This document shows positions 1 through 9,473 of a stretch of DNA of 62,931 nt, piece after piece (position 1 is the stretch's first letter; the number at the start of each line of letters is the position of its first letter). The notes beneath the pieces were generated by a model. The model saw only the letters and a program-made list of their open reading frames with translations. It did no database searches and was not told the DNA's origin. The position numbers and the translations under genes were made by a program. Origin of the DNA: Bacteroidales bacterium (GTDB lineage: Bacteria > Bacteroidota > Bacteroidia > Bacteroidales > JAAUTT01); the NCBI GenBank assembly GCA_025350365.1, contig JANXXY010000375.1:1-62931 (forward strand), read 5' to 3'.

Positions 1-447
1 CAAGGCTAAAAAACAAAAAAATTATTAAAATTTAAATGAGTAACCGGTGTTATGCCTAATTTAAATTTCTGCTCACTTTAAAGTTTTTCCTTTCTCTGCG
101 AGTGGGTTTTCTCGCTTCGCTCGAATACCTTCGGTGAAATCCTTCGCTAGATTCCTCTCGAATCTCATAAATCCATTTTCGCTCATTGAGTGCTTTATAA
201 TAAAAAGTAAGGGTTAAACTTTTTAGGTACAACATCGGGAAATCATAAAAAATTTATTTTATTATTTGTGCATTTAATAACTATGTCATAAAATAAGGAT
301 TATCTGGGAAAAGGTGGGTTTATAAGATATTAAGTTAAACGGTATGATTAATAAACAATTATCAGAATTAAATTGCTTTATGAACAAAAACGCATATGTA
401 ACTTTATAAAAAAAATTAATAAGTCGGCATTTTTTATTTATTTATGC
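1..447. other. Non-coding left edge upstream of the ROK regulator
   Basis: No convincing coding frame is visible. The stretch is very AT-rich except for a patch at about 94-190, where short TTCGCT-containing words recur (near 113, 144 and 176), possibly a decayed interspersed repeat. An ACTTTAAAGT palindrome lies near 76-85. The rest reads as upstream regulatory DNA of the gene at 490. I see no RNA gene in it. Confidence 0.5.
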
Positions 448-484
448 TATATTTGTTAGGTTAAATAATTATAAAGTTAACTTT
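448..484 (+). promoter_or_regulatory. Promoter and possible operator of the ROK gene
   Basis: TATATTTG at 448-455 matches the Bacteroidota -7 element TANNTTTG and would start transcription near 462. A perfect 12-bp palindrome, AAAGTTAACTTT, occupies 473-484, just before the ATG at 490. Its place between the predicted start site and the gene suggests an operator, perhaps for autoregulation by the ROK protein. The promoter match is seen; the operator role is inferred. Confidence 0.5.
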
Positions 485-489
485 CTAAA

Positions 490-1722
490 ATGGATTCTGA
501 AGACGAAAAAACCATAAGTGTAAGGGATAGCAAAAAAACAGCTTTACGTAATAAGTTGCTAACCACTTTTTATCAAGAGGGAACGAAATCAATTCCTGAT
601 TTAAGTGATTCATTACAATTGAGTATTCCAACCATCACTCGTTTTCTAGAAGAGCTGGCTCATGCGGGATATATTATTGAAGAAGGCGAAGGCTTTTCAA
701 GTGGCGGAAGAAGGCCGGTTTTATATGGATTAAATCCAAATGCTAAATTTGTGATTAGTGTAGATATTGGACGCTTTATCATTCGCATAGCGTTGGTTAA
801 TCTTCGTAATCAGTTTATTGCCCCTGTTAGGATTATAAATGAAGGCCTCTCATCTCAGTCCGATATACTTCAATTGATTAAACAAGAATCAGAAGATTTA
901 ATAAAACAATCGGGAATTTCTAACGATAAAATATTAGGTGCAGGTATCTCATTACCAGGTTTAATAGATATTAAAACCGGAATTAGTTATAGTTATTTTA
1001 CTGCCGTTGGAAAGCCTCTTCATGAACTTTTTAAAGAAATATTTCCATTTCCTGTATTTGTGGAACACGACACCAAAGCAATGGCACTGGCAGAATTGTC
1101 CTTTGGACTAGCCAAAGGCAAACAAAATGTGCTATGTCTTGTATTGGGAGCTGGAGTTGGGTTAAGCATGATTATGGCAGGTAAGTTATACAAGGGAAAC
1201 TCCGGCTTCGCAGGTGAATTTGGTCATATACCGGTGGCAGACAATGGTCAACTTTGTTATTGTGGAAAGGTTGGCTGTCTCGAAACTGTTGCATCCGGTG
1301 TTACCCTCATTCAAAATGCCCGTAACGGAATTGCATCCGGAGCTTCATCGAAAATTACAGATCTTACCAATAATAATCCCGAAAAAATTTCACTGGATAT
1401 AATTATTAAAGCCGCCGCATTGGGCGACCAGTATGCCATTGCATTGCTTTCACGTACCGGAGAAAGTCTCGGGAAAGGTATCGCTACCTTACTTCATCTT
1501 TTCAATCCTGAAATGATTATACTCGGAGGCGAACTTTCAAAAGCTGGCAATCATATTACTGATCCCATTAAACAAACGCTTAATCAGCATGCCATTGCAA
1601 GAATTCTTCGGGATACGGAGTTGGTAACAACCGAGCTAGGGGAAAATGCCACATTAATGGGTACTGTTGCTTTGGTAATTAATAACTTTTTTACTAAAGG
1701 AGCCGATTTTCCTAAACTTTAA
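490..1722 (+). CDS. ROK family transcriptional repressor (NagC/XylR type)
   Basis: This 410-residue protein has an N-terminal winged helix-turn-helix (about residues 18-65) followed by a ROK sugar-kinase-like domain. Visible ROK marks are the phosphate-binding VDIG start near residue 92, the GEFGH motif, and the zinc cluster C-x-C-G-x2-G-C-x-E (CYCGKVGCLE). Family members are sugar-responsive repressors of neighbouring catabolic genes. The sugar transporter follows 72 bp downstream on the same strand, then a DUF1080 protein and a sugar kinase, so it likely controls this cluster. The inducer cannot be read from sequence; an amino sugar is plausible given the NahK-like kinase. The start is the first ATG, 35 bp after the promoter element. 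Confidence 0.9.
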   Translation: MDSEDEKTISVRDSKKTALRNKLLTTFYQEGTKSIPDLSDSLQLSIPTITRFLEELAHAGYIIEEGEGFSSGGRRPVLYGLNPNAKFVISVDIGRFIIRIALVNLRNQFIAPVRIINEGLSSQSDILQLIKQESEDLIKQSGISNDKILGAGISLPGLIDIKTGISYSYFTAVGKPLHELFKEIFPFPVFVEHDTKAMALAELSFGLAKGKQNVLCLVLGAGVGLSMIMAGKLYKGNSGFAGEFGHIPVADNGQLCYCGKVGCLETVASGVTLIQNARNGIASGASSKITDLTNNNPEKISLDIIIKAAALGDQYAIALLSRTGESLGKGIATLLHLFNPEMIILGGELSKAGNHITDPIKQTLNQHAIARILRDTELVTTELGENATLMGTVALVINNFFTKGADFPKL

Positions 1723-1794
1723 TGATAAGAGGAATTGTCAGTAATTATAAAACGCTGACATCTGTTTTAATAACACAACATTTAAAACTAACGT

Positions 1795-3147
1795 ATGACG
1801 TCTACTCAAATTACAAGTCCTGGAGCTAAACAGGGCAATTACATTTTTTCTATTGCTATTATAGGGGTTTTATTTTTTATTTTTGGTTTTGTTACCTGGC
1901 TTAATGGAACGTTGATACCATTTTTACAAACAGCCTGCGAGCTTACACCTGTCGAAGCCAGCCTTGTGACGCTTGCCTTTTACATTGCGTATTTTGTAAT
2001 GGCCTTGCCTTCCTCTTTTGTTCTGAAGAAAACGGGTTATAAAAATGGTATGAGCCTTGGACTGTTAGTGATGAGTATTGGTGCATTAATATTTATACCG
2101 GCAGCTTACAGTCGCATGTTTGGAGTTTTTCTTTCAGCGCTTTTTATCATGGGAACCGGCTTGGCACTCTTGCAAACAGCATCAAATCCATATATTACAA
2201 TTATCGGCCCACGTGAAAGTGCTGCGGTTCGTATTTCAATAATGGGTATTTGTAATAAAATGGCTGGTTTTATCAGCCCACTTATCCTTACTGCCCTTGT
2301 AATGCATGGAATGGATAAATTCAAGGATGAAAATCTGAAGTTACTAGACCAAGTGTCTAAAATGGCTGCGCTGAATGAATTGTCATCGAGGTTAGTTGTT
2401 CCTTACATCTTTATCGCTATCGCCTTGTTTTTGTTGGCTATAATGATAAAATTCTCGCCCTTACCCGACACTATTGATGTGGAAGGGCATGAAGATGAGA
2501 GCTTGATGGGTTTTATAAGGCAAATTCCAGGAGCACTTAAAATTCCTCATATGCTGCTGGGAGTAATTACACTGTTTTTTTATGTGGGTGTTGAAGTAAT
2601 GGCCGGTGACAGCATAAGCCAGTTCGGAAGAAATCTTCATTTGGATTATGCCTCAAAACTTACCAGTTTTACCATGGCTTTTATGGTTGTAGGTTATATT
2701 ATCGGAATTATAAGTATTCCGAAATACATCAGCCAATCCAAAGCGCTCAGGGTTAGTGCCATTTTAGGTGCTATCTTTGCTGTTGGAGCTATCTATAGCA
2801 ATCCGAATGATACCTCATATTTCACGGCATCGTTTGGATGGTTGAATTCATTTAGCTTCATTAACATACCAATGCTGCCAAATCCTGTTTTCTTTATTGC
2901 CTTATTAGGCCTTGCGAATGCTCTTATGTGGCCTTCCATCTGGCCTCTTGTATTGCAGGATCTTGGTAAATTTACCAAGATAGCTTCTGCCCTGCTCGTT
3001 ATGGGTATTGCCGGTGGTGCTATAATTCCGCCTTTATACATTAAGATGTCTATGTCTATTGGTTATCAGAATGCACTTTGGATTATGGTACCAATCTATC
3101 TTCTCATTTTATTTTATGCGATTCAAGGTCATAAAATCAGAAAATAA
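1795..3147 (+). CDS. Sugar MFS transporter, FucP/GluP-like
   Basis: This 450-residue polytopic membrane protein has about 12 hydrophobic segments. The N-terminal segment FGFVTWLNGTLIPFLQ is typical of the fucose/glucose/galactose:H+ symporter family (FHS) of the major facilitator superfamily. The length is normal and both ends are intact. It lies between the ROK repressor and the DUF1080 protein on the same strand, which argues for uptake of the mono- or disaccharide this cluster degrades. The exact sugar is unknown. No clear TANNTTTG promoter is seen in the 72-bp gap, so it is probably co-transcribed with the repressor. Confidence 0.88.
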   Translation: MTSTQITSPGAKQGNYIFSIAIIGVLFFIFGFVTWLNGTLIPFLQTACELTPVEASLVTLAFYIAYFVMALPSSFVLKKTGYKNGMSLGLLVMSIGALIFIPAAYSRMFGVFLSALFIMGTGLALLQTASNPYITIIGPRESAAVRISIMGICNKMAGFISPLILTALVMHGMDKFKDENLKLLDQVSKMAALNELSSRLVVPYIFIAIALFLLAIMIKFSPLPDTIDVEGHEDESLMGFIRQIPGALKIPHMLLGVITLFFYVGVEVMAGDSISQFGRNLHLDYASKLTSFTMAFMVVGYIIGIISIPKYISQSKALRVSAILGAIFAVGAIYSNPNDTSYFTASFGWLNSFSFINIPMLPNPVFFIALLGLANALMWPSIWPLVLQDLGKFTKIASALLVMGIAGGAIIPPLYIKMSMSIGYQNALWIMVPIYLLILFYAIQGHKIRK

Positions 3148-3272
3148 ACAATATTATTCCTTTTACGTTTTTGAATTTATGAAGGGCAATAGTGTTAAAT
3201 ATCATTAAGGACATTGAATGAGCAAAATGGTTTCAGATTGAGTACCATTATTAATGTGATTAATTCTAACCC

Positions 3273-6200
3273 ATGATAAAAAAAACAATACAAACACTGT
3301 TCGTATTATTCCTTTTTTGTTCATCTGCTTTTTCACAGAATCAGGCGAATGATATCCGAACGCTACAAACTAAAATTGCAGATCTTTTGGCACTTATGCC
3401 CACCAACGATCCCGTCCGGTTGGATAAACTAATGAACGAAATGTCAGGTTTGGGCGAGCAGGGAATTATAGATATTGCCGGAAAGCTCACTGTACCTGGC
3501 AAAGGGAATGATGCAGAAGTACAATTTGCCCTTGAAAGTTTTTCCAAATACGTTTTATTGAAAGGAAAGGAAAGCATTCGCCAAATGTGCATTAAGGCAT
3601 ATTGTGCTGCCCTTGAGAAAACAGTCCAAAAGGAAATTAAATTATTTTTGATTACTCAGTTGCAACTGGTAGGCAATAATGATTTGGCAGTTCCTTATTT
3701 AAAGAAATATTTAACTGATGAACGCCTGTGCGACCCGTCAGCCAGAGCTTTAGCTGTGATTAATACAACTGCCAGCCGTAAGGAATTGCTGGACGCATTG
3801 CCAAATGAAAAAGGCAACAACTTAATTTCAATAACACAAGCTCTGGGTGATTGCAGGAATGCCGAAGCTATTACAGCTATTTCTGGTTTAGTAATGAGCA
3901 ACGACCTTAAACTTAAAAAGGTAGCCCTCTGCGCACTAGGTAATATTGGTGCGTTATCGTCAGAGAGAATTCTAGTAACCGAAGCGGCCAAAGCTGGCTA
4001 TACCTATGAGGTGACAGGTGCCGTTTCGTCGTATCTTTTATGGATTAAGCAAATAGGTAATGCTGGTGATACCGCTATGGCTATTACTGCATGTAAAGGG
4101 TTGATGAAAAGCTGTTCTGCTGAAAATCAGGTTCATACTAAAAGCATTGCCCTGGCGCTGTTGGTTGATTTTGACAAAAAGAATGCACTTTCCGTTTTGC
4201 TGGAAGCGGGAACAAGCAATGAAAAGGAATACCGCGATACTGCCCTTTATCTTGCCGAAACTAATGGCACAGCTCAAGCCACTGAAATGTGGATAAAAAA
4301 AGCATCCAAATCTTCCGCTGATACTAAGGCAGATATCATTATCATGCTGGGAAAGAGAGGAGATATATCTGCATTGCCATTTCTTATAACTTCATTAAAC
4401 GACAGCAAAACTAATGTTTGTTGTGCAGCAATACTTGCTTCGCAAAAGCTTGGTCAGGAAAAGTCACTTAAGCCTTTGCTTGACTTGTTGTTGAAACCTA
4501 ATAATGAGGTATTGAAGGCAGTTAAAACTGCATTATTGTCGATGAAAGGCGATCAGGTTGTTTCGTCGGTGGCTGCGGCTATTGCAAATGCACCCGCAGC
4601 CTCAAAAGTTATATTACTTGAAGTATTGGCATCCCGTCAGGCTTCGATGTACAATAAGATCGTATTTGATCAGACAGGTTCGGGCGACCTAATTGTTCGC
4701 ATGGCCGCATTGAATGCTTTGACACGAATGGCTACTGAAAATGATCTCGATCAGTTGAATAAACAATTGTTAACAGCTTCGTTGAAAGATGAAATATCTG
4801 CCATTCAGGCTGGTATGATTTTTGGAGTTCGACAGCTCAAGGAAATTGAAAACCAAACGGACAACATTAGTAAACGCATAAATAGTGTAAACCCTGGCCA
4901 AAAAAGTTTGTATTATCCCATCCTTGCAGGAATTGGCGGTATAACTGCACTTAATATAGTTTTCAAGGAATATAATAATGGGACATCAGACCAGCAAGCA
5001 TTAGCTTTTGAGGCTCTTACGCATTGGAATGACCATACCGCCATCAGTAAATTAATTGATATTTGCAGATCGGGAAATAAGGTATATGGTGATAAAGCTA
5101 TGAAGACTTATTTAGGTCTTGTAAGTAAATCGGAGTTTCCCCAGGACCAAAAGTTGCTGTTGTTGCGTAATGCTTTCGATATTACCGGCGAAATTAATCA
5201 ACAGAAAAGAATATTGAATGAAGTTAGTAATTTATCAACTTTACAAGCACTTCTGTTTGCCGGAAGATTTATTAACAACCCTTCTCTTCAGCAGGAAGCA
5301 GCCAACGCCGTGACGAAAATTGCTTTTTCAAACAAAAATTTATATGGTAAAATAGTAACTGATTTATTGAATAATGCAATTTTGGCGCTAAACGGCCCTG
5401 AAAGTGAATATCAGAAAGAATCACTCCGTAAACATATAGCTTCTTTGCCAACAGATCCGGGGTTTGACTCCATGTTTAATGGAAAGGATCTTACAGGATG
5501 GAAGGGCTTGGTGGAAAATCCCATCGCCAGAAGTAAAATGACTCCTTTACAACTTGCTGAAGCACAAAAAAAAGCCGATGAGGTGATGAATAGCGGATGG
5601 AAAGTAAAAGACAACAAACTAATTTTTAAAGCAAGAGGTGAAAACCTCTGCACCAATGAACAATATGGCGATTTCGAAATGTTTGTCGATTGGAAAATTA
5701 CCAAAGATGGTGATGCGGGAATCTACCTGCGTGGGTCACCACAGGTACAAATTTGGGATACATCTCGTCGTCAGGTAGGAGCGCAGGTTGGATCGGGCGG
5801 TTTATATAACAATAAGGAGAATATGCACGATCCGTTAAAAATTGCTGATAACTTGGTAGGAGAATGGAACACGTTTCACATTACAATGAAAGGGGAACGC
5901 GTAACTGTTTATCTGAATGGGGAATTGGTTGTTGATAATATCATTCTCGAAAACTACTGGGACAGAAGTATTCCTATTTTTCCATCAGAACAAATTGAGC
6001 TTCAGGCTCACGGCTCACTGGTTGAATATCGCGATTTATACATTCGCAAAATTCCCAAACCCCAACCATATAAGGTTTCTGAAATAGAGCAAAAAGAAGG
6101 ATTCAAAGCCCTTTTTGATGGAATAAGCATGTATAACTGGACTGGTAACACCCACGATTACATTGTGGAAGACGGAAATATTGCTGTTTATCCCAAAGAC

Positions 6201-6683
6201 GGGGAGCATGGCAATCTTTATACAAAGGAAGAGTTTAGTGATTTTGTTTATCGGTTCGAATTTCAACTGACTGCTGCTGCAAATAACGGAATCGGAATAC
6301 GTACTCCCCTCGAAGGTGATGCTGCTTATGTTGGCATGGAACTTCAGATACTCGATAACGAAGCAGATGTATATAAAGACCTGCAACCTTATCAATACCA
6401 TGGATCGGTGTATGGAGTAATTCCTGCAAAACGCGGATTTCTGAAACCTTTAGGTGAATGGAATTATGAGGAAGTAATTGCTAATGGTCCCAACATCAAA
6501 ATTATTTTGAATGGCGAAACTATTCTCGATGGGAATATCGACGAAGCTAGTAAAAATGGTACTATCGACCATAAAATTCATCCTGGTTTGCATAACAAAT
6601 CTGGCCATATCGGATTTCTTGGACACGGATCGGTGGTGAAATTTAGAAATATCCGTATAAAAGACCTTGCAAATTCAAAATAG
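3273..6683 (+). CDS. Secreted HEAT-repeat protein with two DUF1080 (3-keto-disaccharide hydrolase) domains
   Basis: This 1136-residue protein starts with a signal peptide (about residues 1-21, ending SAFSQ). Residues about 30-715 are alpha-helical HEAT-like repeats. Two DUF1080 (3-keto-glucoside hydrolase) jellyroll domains follow: about 727-930 (FNGKDLTGW start, GEWNTFHITMKG, IELQAHG) and about 940-1132 (LFDGISMYNW, NNGIGIRT, GFLGHGS). DUF1080 proteins cleave or bind 3-keto-glycosides and often occur with Gfo/Idh/MocA oxidoreductases; one such oxidoreductase is at 18150. Two copies plus a long repeat region is an unusual build. The second copy starts less typically (GISMYNW in place of GKDLTGW) and may have diverged in function. 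It probably acts in the periplasm on sugars imported by the neighbouring transporter. Confidence 0.85.
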   Translation: MIKKTIQTLFVLFLFCSSAFSQNQANDIRTLQTKIADLLALMPTNDPVRLDKLMNEMSGLGEQGIIDIAGKLTVPGKGNDAEVQFALESFSKYVLLKGKESIRQMCIKAYCAALEKTVQKEIKLFLITQLQLVGNNDLAVPYLKKYLTDERLCDPSARALAVINTTASRKELLDALPNEKGNNLISITQALGDCRNAEAITAISGLVMSNDLKLKKVALCALGNIGALSSERILVTEAAKAGYTYEVTGAVSSYLLWIKQIGNAGDTAMAITACKGLMKSCSAENQVHTKSIALALLVDFDKKNALSVLLEAGTSNEKEYRDTALYLAETNGTAQATEMWIKKASKSSADTKADIIIMLGKRGDISALPFLITSLNDSKTNVCCAAILASQKLGQEKSLKPLLDLLLKPNNEVLKAVKTALLSMKGDQVVSSVAAAIANAPAASKVILLEVLASRQASMYNKIVFDQTGSGDLIVRMAALNALTRMATENDLDQLNKQLLTASLKDEISAIQAGMIFGVRQLKEIENQTDNISKRINSVNPGQKSLYYPILAGIGGITALNIVFKEYNNGTSDQQALAFEALTHWNDHTAISKLIDICRSGNKVYGDKAMKTYLGLVSKSEFPQDQKLLLLRNAFDITGEINQQKRILNEVSNLSTLQALLFAGRFINNPSLQQEAANAVTKIAFSNKNLYGKIVTDLLNNAILALNGPESEYQKESLRKHIASLPTDPGFDSMFNGKDLTGWKGLVENPIARSKMTPLQLAEAQKKADEVMNSGWKVKDNKLIFKARGENLCTNEQYGDFEMFVDWKITKDGDAGIYLRGSPQVQIWDTSRRQVGAQVGSGGLYNNKENMHDPLKIADNLVGEWNTFHITMKGERVTVYLNGELVVDNIILENYWDRSIPIFPSEQIELQAHGSLVEYRDLYIRKIPKPQPYKVSEIEQKEGFKALFDGISMYNWTGNTHDYIVEDGNIAVYPKDGEHGNLYTKEEFSDFVYRFEFQLTAAANNGIGIRTPLEGDAAYVGMELQILDNEADVYKDLQPYQYHGSVYGVIPAKRGFLKPLGEWNYEEVIANGPNIKIILNGETILDGNIDEASKNGTIDHKIHPGLHNKSGHIGFLGHGSVVKFRNIRIKDLANSK

Positions 6684-6699
6684 ACAAATTTCAATTTAT

Positions 6700-7776
6700 A
6701 TGTCAGATATATTATTCCATCAGATTAGCCAGTTTACAACAATTGGAGATGTATTGGCTATTGAGCAGCTAACTACTGGTCATATAAATGATTCGTATCT
6801 TGTTAAAGCCAGGTCGGGAAAATATATGATTCAGCGTATAAACCATTTCGTTTTTAAGAATGTGCCACAATTGATGGAAAATATGTTGTTGATTTCCAAT
6901 CACATTAAAAACAAAAGCGCCACCAATAATACAGGATTTGTAGTGCCGGAACTTGTAAATACTAACTCCGGGAATTGTTTCTATACCGATGAAACAGGTG
7001 ATTTTTGGCGAATGTATAGGTTTATCGAAGGGAAAACTTATGATGTTGTAACCGATCCATTAATTGCCTGGGAAGGTGCTGGTGCTGTAGGGCTTTTTCA
7101 TGCCTTGCTTTCCGATTTGGATGTGGCACAACTTTATTATACCATTCAGCGATTTCATGATATGGATTTCAGGATGGATAATTTTCATGAAGCGTTGGAT
7201 AGTGATAAGTTAAAACGAAGCATGAAATGTCACAATGAAATAAATAAGCTGTTCAACTTTGCCAGGGAAGTATCGCCATTACACGAACAAGGGAAAAAAG
7301 GTCTCTTTCCTTTGAGAGTGACACATAACGACACCAAGTTTAACAATATTCTGTTTGATAAAAACCAAAAAGCCATTGGATTGATTGATCTGGACACAGT
7401 AATGCCAGGTTATCTGCTTTACGATTTTGGCGATGCTATCCGAACAGCTGCCAATACTGCAGTGGAAGACGAGGCGGACCTAAGTGCCATAAACATAAAC
7501 ATGGAAATTTACACGGCATATGTTAAGGGATATTTAAAAAATGCTCAAAGCTTTATTACAACTGCCGAAACGGACTTTCTGGCTTTGTCGGCGAAGTACA
7601 TGACGTTCATTATGGCGCTGCGTTTTCTTACCGATTATCTTGATGGAGATATTTACTACAAAATAAACCATGATCATCATAACCTTCAACGTGCTCGTGC
7701 TCAAATTAAATTAATTGAAAGTATGAATATCCATTTCCTTCAAATGCAGGATATAATTGCGAAAGGGATTAACTGA
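6700..7776 (+). CDS. APH-fold sugar kinase, N-acetylhexosamine 1-kinase (NahK)-like
   Basis: This 358-residue protein has an aminoglycoside-phosphotransferase/choline-kinase fold. The catalytic loop HNDTKFNN (about residue 208) and the metal-binding IDLDT (about 229), followed by the YDFGDAIR block, are close to NahK, which phosphorylates GlcNAc/GalNAc at C1. The start is the ATG at 6700, in front of MSDILFHQ. A possible TTG start further upstream would overlap the preceding gene and is less likely. It ends the sugar cluster and a terminator follows 12 bp later. An N-acetylhexosamine or similar aldose is the likely substrate; antibiotic resistance is not suggested by the context. Confidence 0.82.
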   Translation: MSDILFHQISQFTTIGDVLAIEQLTTGHINDSYLVKARSGKYMIQRINHFVFKNVPQLMENMLLISNHIKNKSATNNTGFVVPELVNTNSGNCFYTDETGDFWRMYRFIEGKTYDVVTDPLIAWEGAGAVGLFHALLSDLDVAQLYYTIQRFHDMDFRMDNFHEALDSDKLKRSMKCHNEINKLFNFAREVSPLHEQGKKGLFPLRVTHNDTKFNNILFDKNQKAIGLIDLDTVMPGYLLYDFGDAIRTAANTAVEDEADLSAININMEIYTAYVKGYLKNAQSFITTAETDFLALSAKYMTFIMALRFLTDYLDGDIYYKINHDHHNLQRARAQIKLIESMNIHFLQMQDIIAKGIN

Positions 7777-7788
7777 GAAATATAATGC

Positions 7789-7825
7789 AAAAACCTTCAA
7801 CACATTGCTGTCCTGAAGGTTTTTT
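7789..7825. terminator. Bidirectional terminator between the sugar kinase and tRNA-His
   Basis: AAAAACCTTCA (7789-7799) pairs with TGAAGGTTTTT (7814-7824), leaving a 14-nt loop and having a T-run on one side and an A-run on the other. It would end the kinase transcript on the plus strand and the tRNA-His transcript on the minus strand. Confidence 0.8.
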
Positions 7826-7826
7826 G

Positions 7827-7901
7827 GGTGGAAGATGGGGCTCGAACCCACGACCAATGGTACCACAAACCACTACTCTAACCGACTGAGCTACATCCAC
7901 C
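7827..7901 (-). tRNA. tRNA-His (GTG anticodon)
   Basis: The minus strand folds into a full cloverleaf: acceptor GTGGATG/CTTCCAC, D arm from GCTC, anticodon stem GTGGT/ACCAT around loop TTGTGGT (anticodon GTG), and T arm GTGGG-TTCGAGC-CCCAT. An encoded G(-1) opposite C73 is the histidine identity element. Position 6:67 is a U:U mismatch. The 3' CCA is not encoded. Confidence 0.93.
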
Positions 7902-7915
7902 ATTTTTCTGGAGTG

Positions 7916-7946
7916 CAAATATAGATATTTATTTATTCCCTACAAA
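7916..7946 (-). promoter_or_regulatory. Promoter of tRNA-His
   Basis: On the minus strand, TTTG (7946-7943), 19 bp and TATATTTG (7923-7916) form a perfect match to TTTG-N19-TANNTTTG. The start site would lie a few bases upstream of the tRNA's 5' end. Confidence 0.8.
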
Positions 7947-7968
7947 TGGAGCATACAAAAATAAAGCA

Positions 7969-7976
7969 TATTTTTG
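7969..7976 (+). promoter_or_regulatory. Possible -7 element for the flippase gene
   Basis: TATTTTTG fits TANNTTTG and lies 46 bp before the TTG start at 8023, divergent from the tRNA-His promoter. No TTTG is seen 19 bp upstream, so support is partial. Confidence 0.4.
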
Positions 7977-8022
7977 TATGCGGTTTCGGTCTTCAAGCAC
8001 AACTAAATTATAATTTTCAGCT

Positions 8023-9381
8023 TTGAATAAACTTAAGGGTAAAGTCAATATTATATTTAGCCTGCAATTCTCTCAAATATCGCGCTTTATTACTTTTTTA
8101 ATTATCAGTTCTATCTTTACCAAACAAAATCTAACACATTTAACCAAAGATGAAATTGGTGATTTTGAACTTATGATGCTATTGTCTGCTGCCTTAAGCT
8201 ATTTCTGGGTAACAGGCATCATACAAACGTTCCTCCCTCTTTACAATAACAACCACGTATTTAGTAAACGCACACATTTTCGCGAAAAATCACCCGAGAT
8301 ATTCAATACTTTTTTAATGCTTGCCTTTTTTAGTTTTGGCTTTGCGTTATTGATTTTTCTTTTTCGGAATAATATCTATGTTTATAAGGACTTAAAACCG
8401 GTTCCTCATGTTATTCCTTTGGTTATTTACTTCATTCTTAGTAACACAACCCCACTAATCGAATATATTTATTATGTAAGAAACCGTCCATATCAGATTA
8501 TTAATTATGTTTTGTGGACTGCTTCTGCTCAGTTGGTTCTGGTATGCGGTGCGGTTATTCTCGGATTGGGTATTGAAACCGCTATTTGGGCTCTTATTGC
8601 AGTATCAGCAGTTCGGTTTATTTGGCTGTTAGTCTTGTTAGAACGCTATGCCGAGTTCAGATTTTCCTTTGAATACATAAAAACACATTTTCGGCTTGGA
8701 ATGCCATTAATTATGAGCAGTCTATTAAGTGGATCGTCGCAATATATCGATGGTTTTATTGCATCGTGGACATTGACCCCAGATCGATTTGCCACTTTTC
8801 GGTACGGATCAAAAGAATTACCTTTTTCAAAAGATCTGTCAAACGGGCTAAATAATGCAATGTTAACCGGGTTTTCAACTCCTGAAAAAATGCGGAGAGC
8901 CATGTACGACCTTAAAAAAAAGTCGTTAAAGCTCATGCATTATTTGTTTCCGCTCTCTATCGTAATTATGCTGAGTAGTAAATTGATTTTCATTAATCTT
9001 TTCAGCAGGGAATTTTCCCGAAGTGCCGACATCTTTATGGTGTATCTGTTAATGGTCGTGAGTAGGCTTGTTTTCCCACAAACCATCTTAATTGGTTTAA
9101 AAAAGACTAAAATAGTTTTTTGGGCATCAGTTTTTGAAATTGCCTTTAATATAACCGCGAGCCTCTGGTTTATTTACTATACTGATCGCGGTCTGGTAGG
9201 CATAGCATTGGGAACTGCGCTTGTTCATGCCCTTGAAAAAATATTTCTGGTTGCCTATAATTATTATAAACTTAATATACCACCAAAAGCATATATCCCG
9301 GTTCGGTGGTTTATATTTTACAGTCTATTAATAGCAACCATCTTCGTTCTTATCGATCGCGGTATTTTAACTATTTATTAA
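8023..9381 (+). CDS. Polysaccharide flippase-like membrane protein (Wzx/MVF superfamily)
   Basis: This 452-residue protein has 12 or more hydrophobic segments throughout and the look of O-antigen/polysaccharide flippases of the MOP superfamily. It likely moves a lipid-linked glycan across the inner membrane. The start is a TTG at 8023; the first in-frame ATG is about 50 residues further in and would cut off the first transmembrane helix. No glycosyltransferase genes are next to it, so the glycan cannot be named. It stands alone between tRNA-His and rpmE. Confidence 0.72.
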   Translation: MNKLKGKVNIIFSLQFSQISRFITFLIISSIFTKQNLTHLTKDEIGDFELMMLLSAALSYFWVTGIIQTFLPLYNNNHVFSKRTHFREKSPEIFNTFLMLAFFSFGFALLIFLFRNNIYVYKDLKPVPHVIPLVIYFILSNTTPLIEYIYYVRNRPYQIINYVLWTASAQLVLVCGAVILGLGIETAIWALIAVSAVRFIWLLVLLERYAEFRFSFEYIKTHFRLGMPLIMSSLLSGSSQYIDGFIASWTLTPDRFATFRYGSKELPFSKDLSNGLNNAMLTGFSTPEKMRRAMYDLKKKSLKLMHYLFPLSIVIMLSSKLIFINLFSREFSRSADIFMVYLLMVVSRLVFPQTILIGLKKTKIVFWASVFEIAFNITASLWFIYYTDRGLVGIALGTALVHALEKIFLVAYNYYKLNIPPKAYIPVRWFIFYSLLIATIFVLIDRGILTIY

Positions 9382-9407
9382 AGATTATTTATTTTATCGG
9401 TAAATTC

Positions 9408-9438
9408 TTTGCATTTTTAAATTGAATATTTAACTTTG
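9408..9438 (+). promoter_or_regulatory. Promoter of rpmE
   Basis: TTTG (9408-9411), exactly 19 bp, then TAACTTTG (9431-9438): a perfect Bacteroidota primary-sigma promoter. The transcript would start near 9445, about 30 bp before the ATG. Confidence 0.85.
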
Positions 9439-9473
9439 CAGCCCATTGATAAAAAAATTATAGCATAATAGTC

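Noticed and set aside
6036..6401. 121-residue frame antisense to the DUF1080 gene
   Set aside because: It lies fully inside a strongly supported gene and has no recognisable features.
6700..7776. Aminoglycoside resistance kinase
   Set aside because: The APH fold is shared, but the HNDTKFNN and IDLDT blocks and the sugar-gene neighbours favour a sugar kinase.
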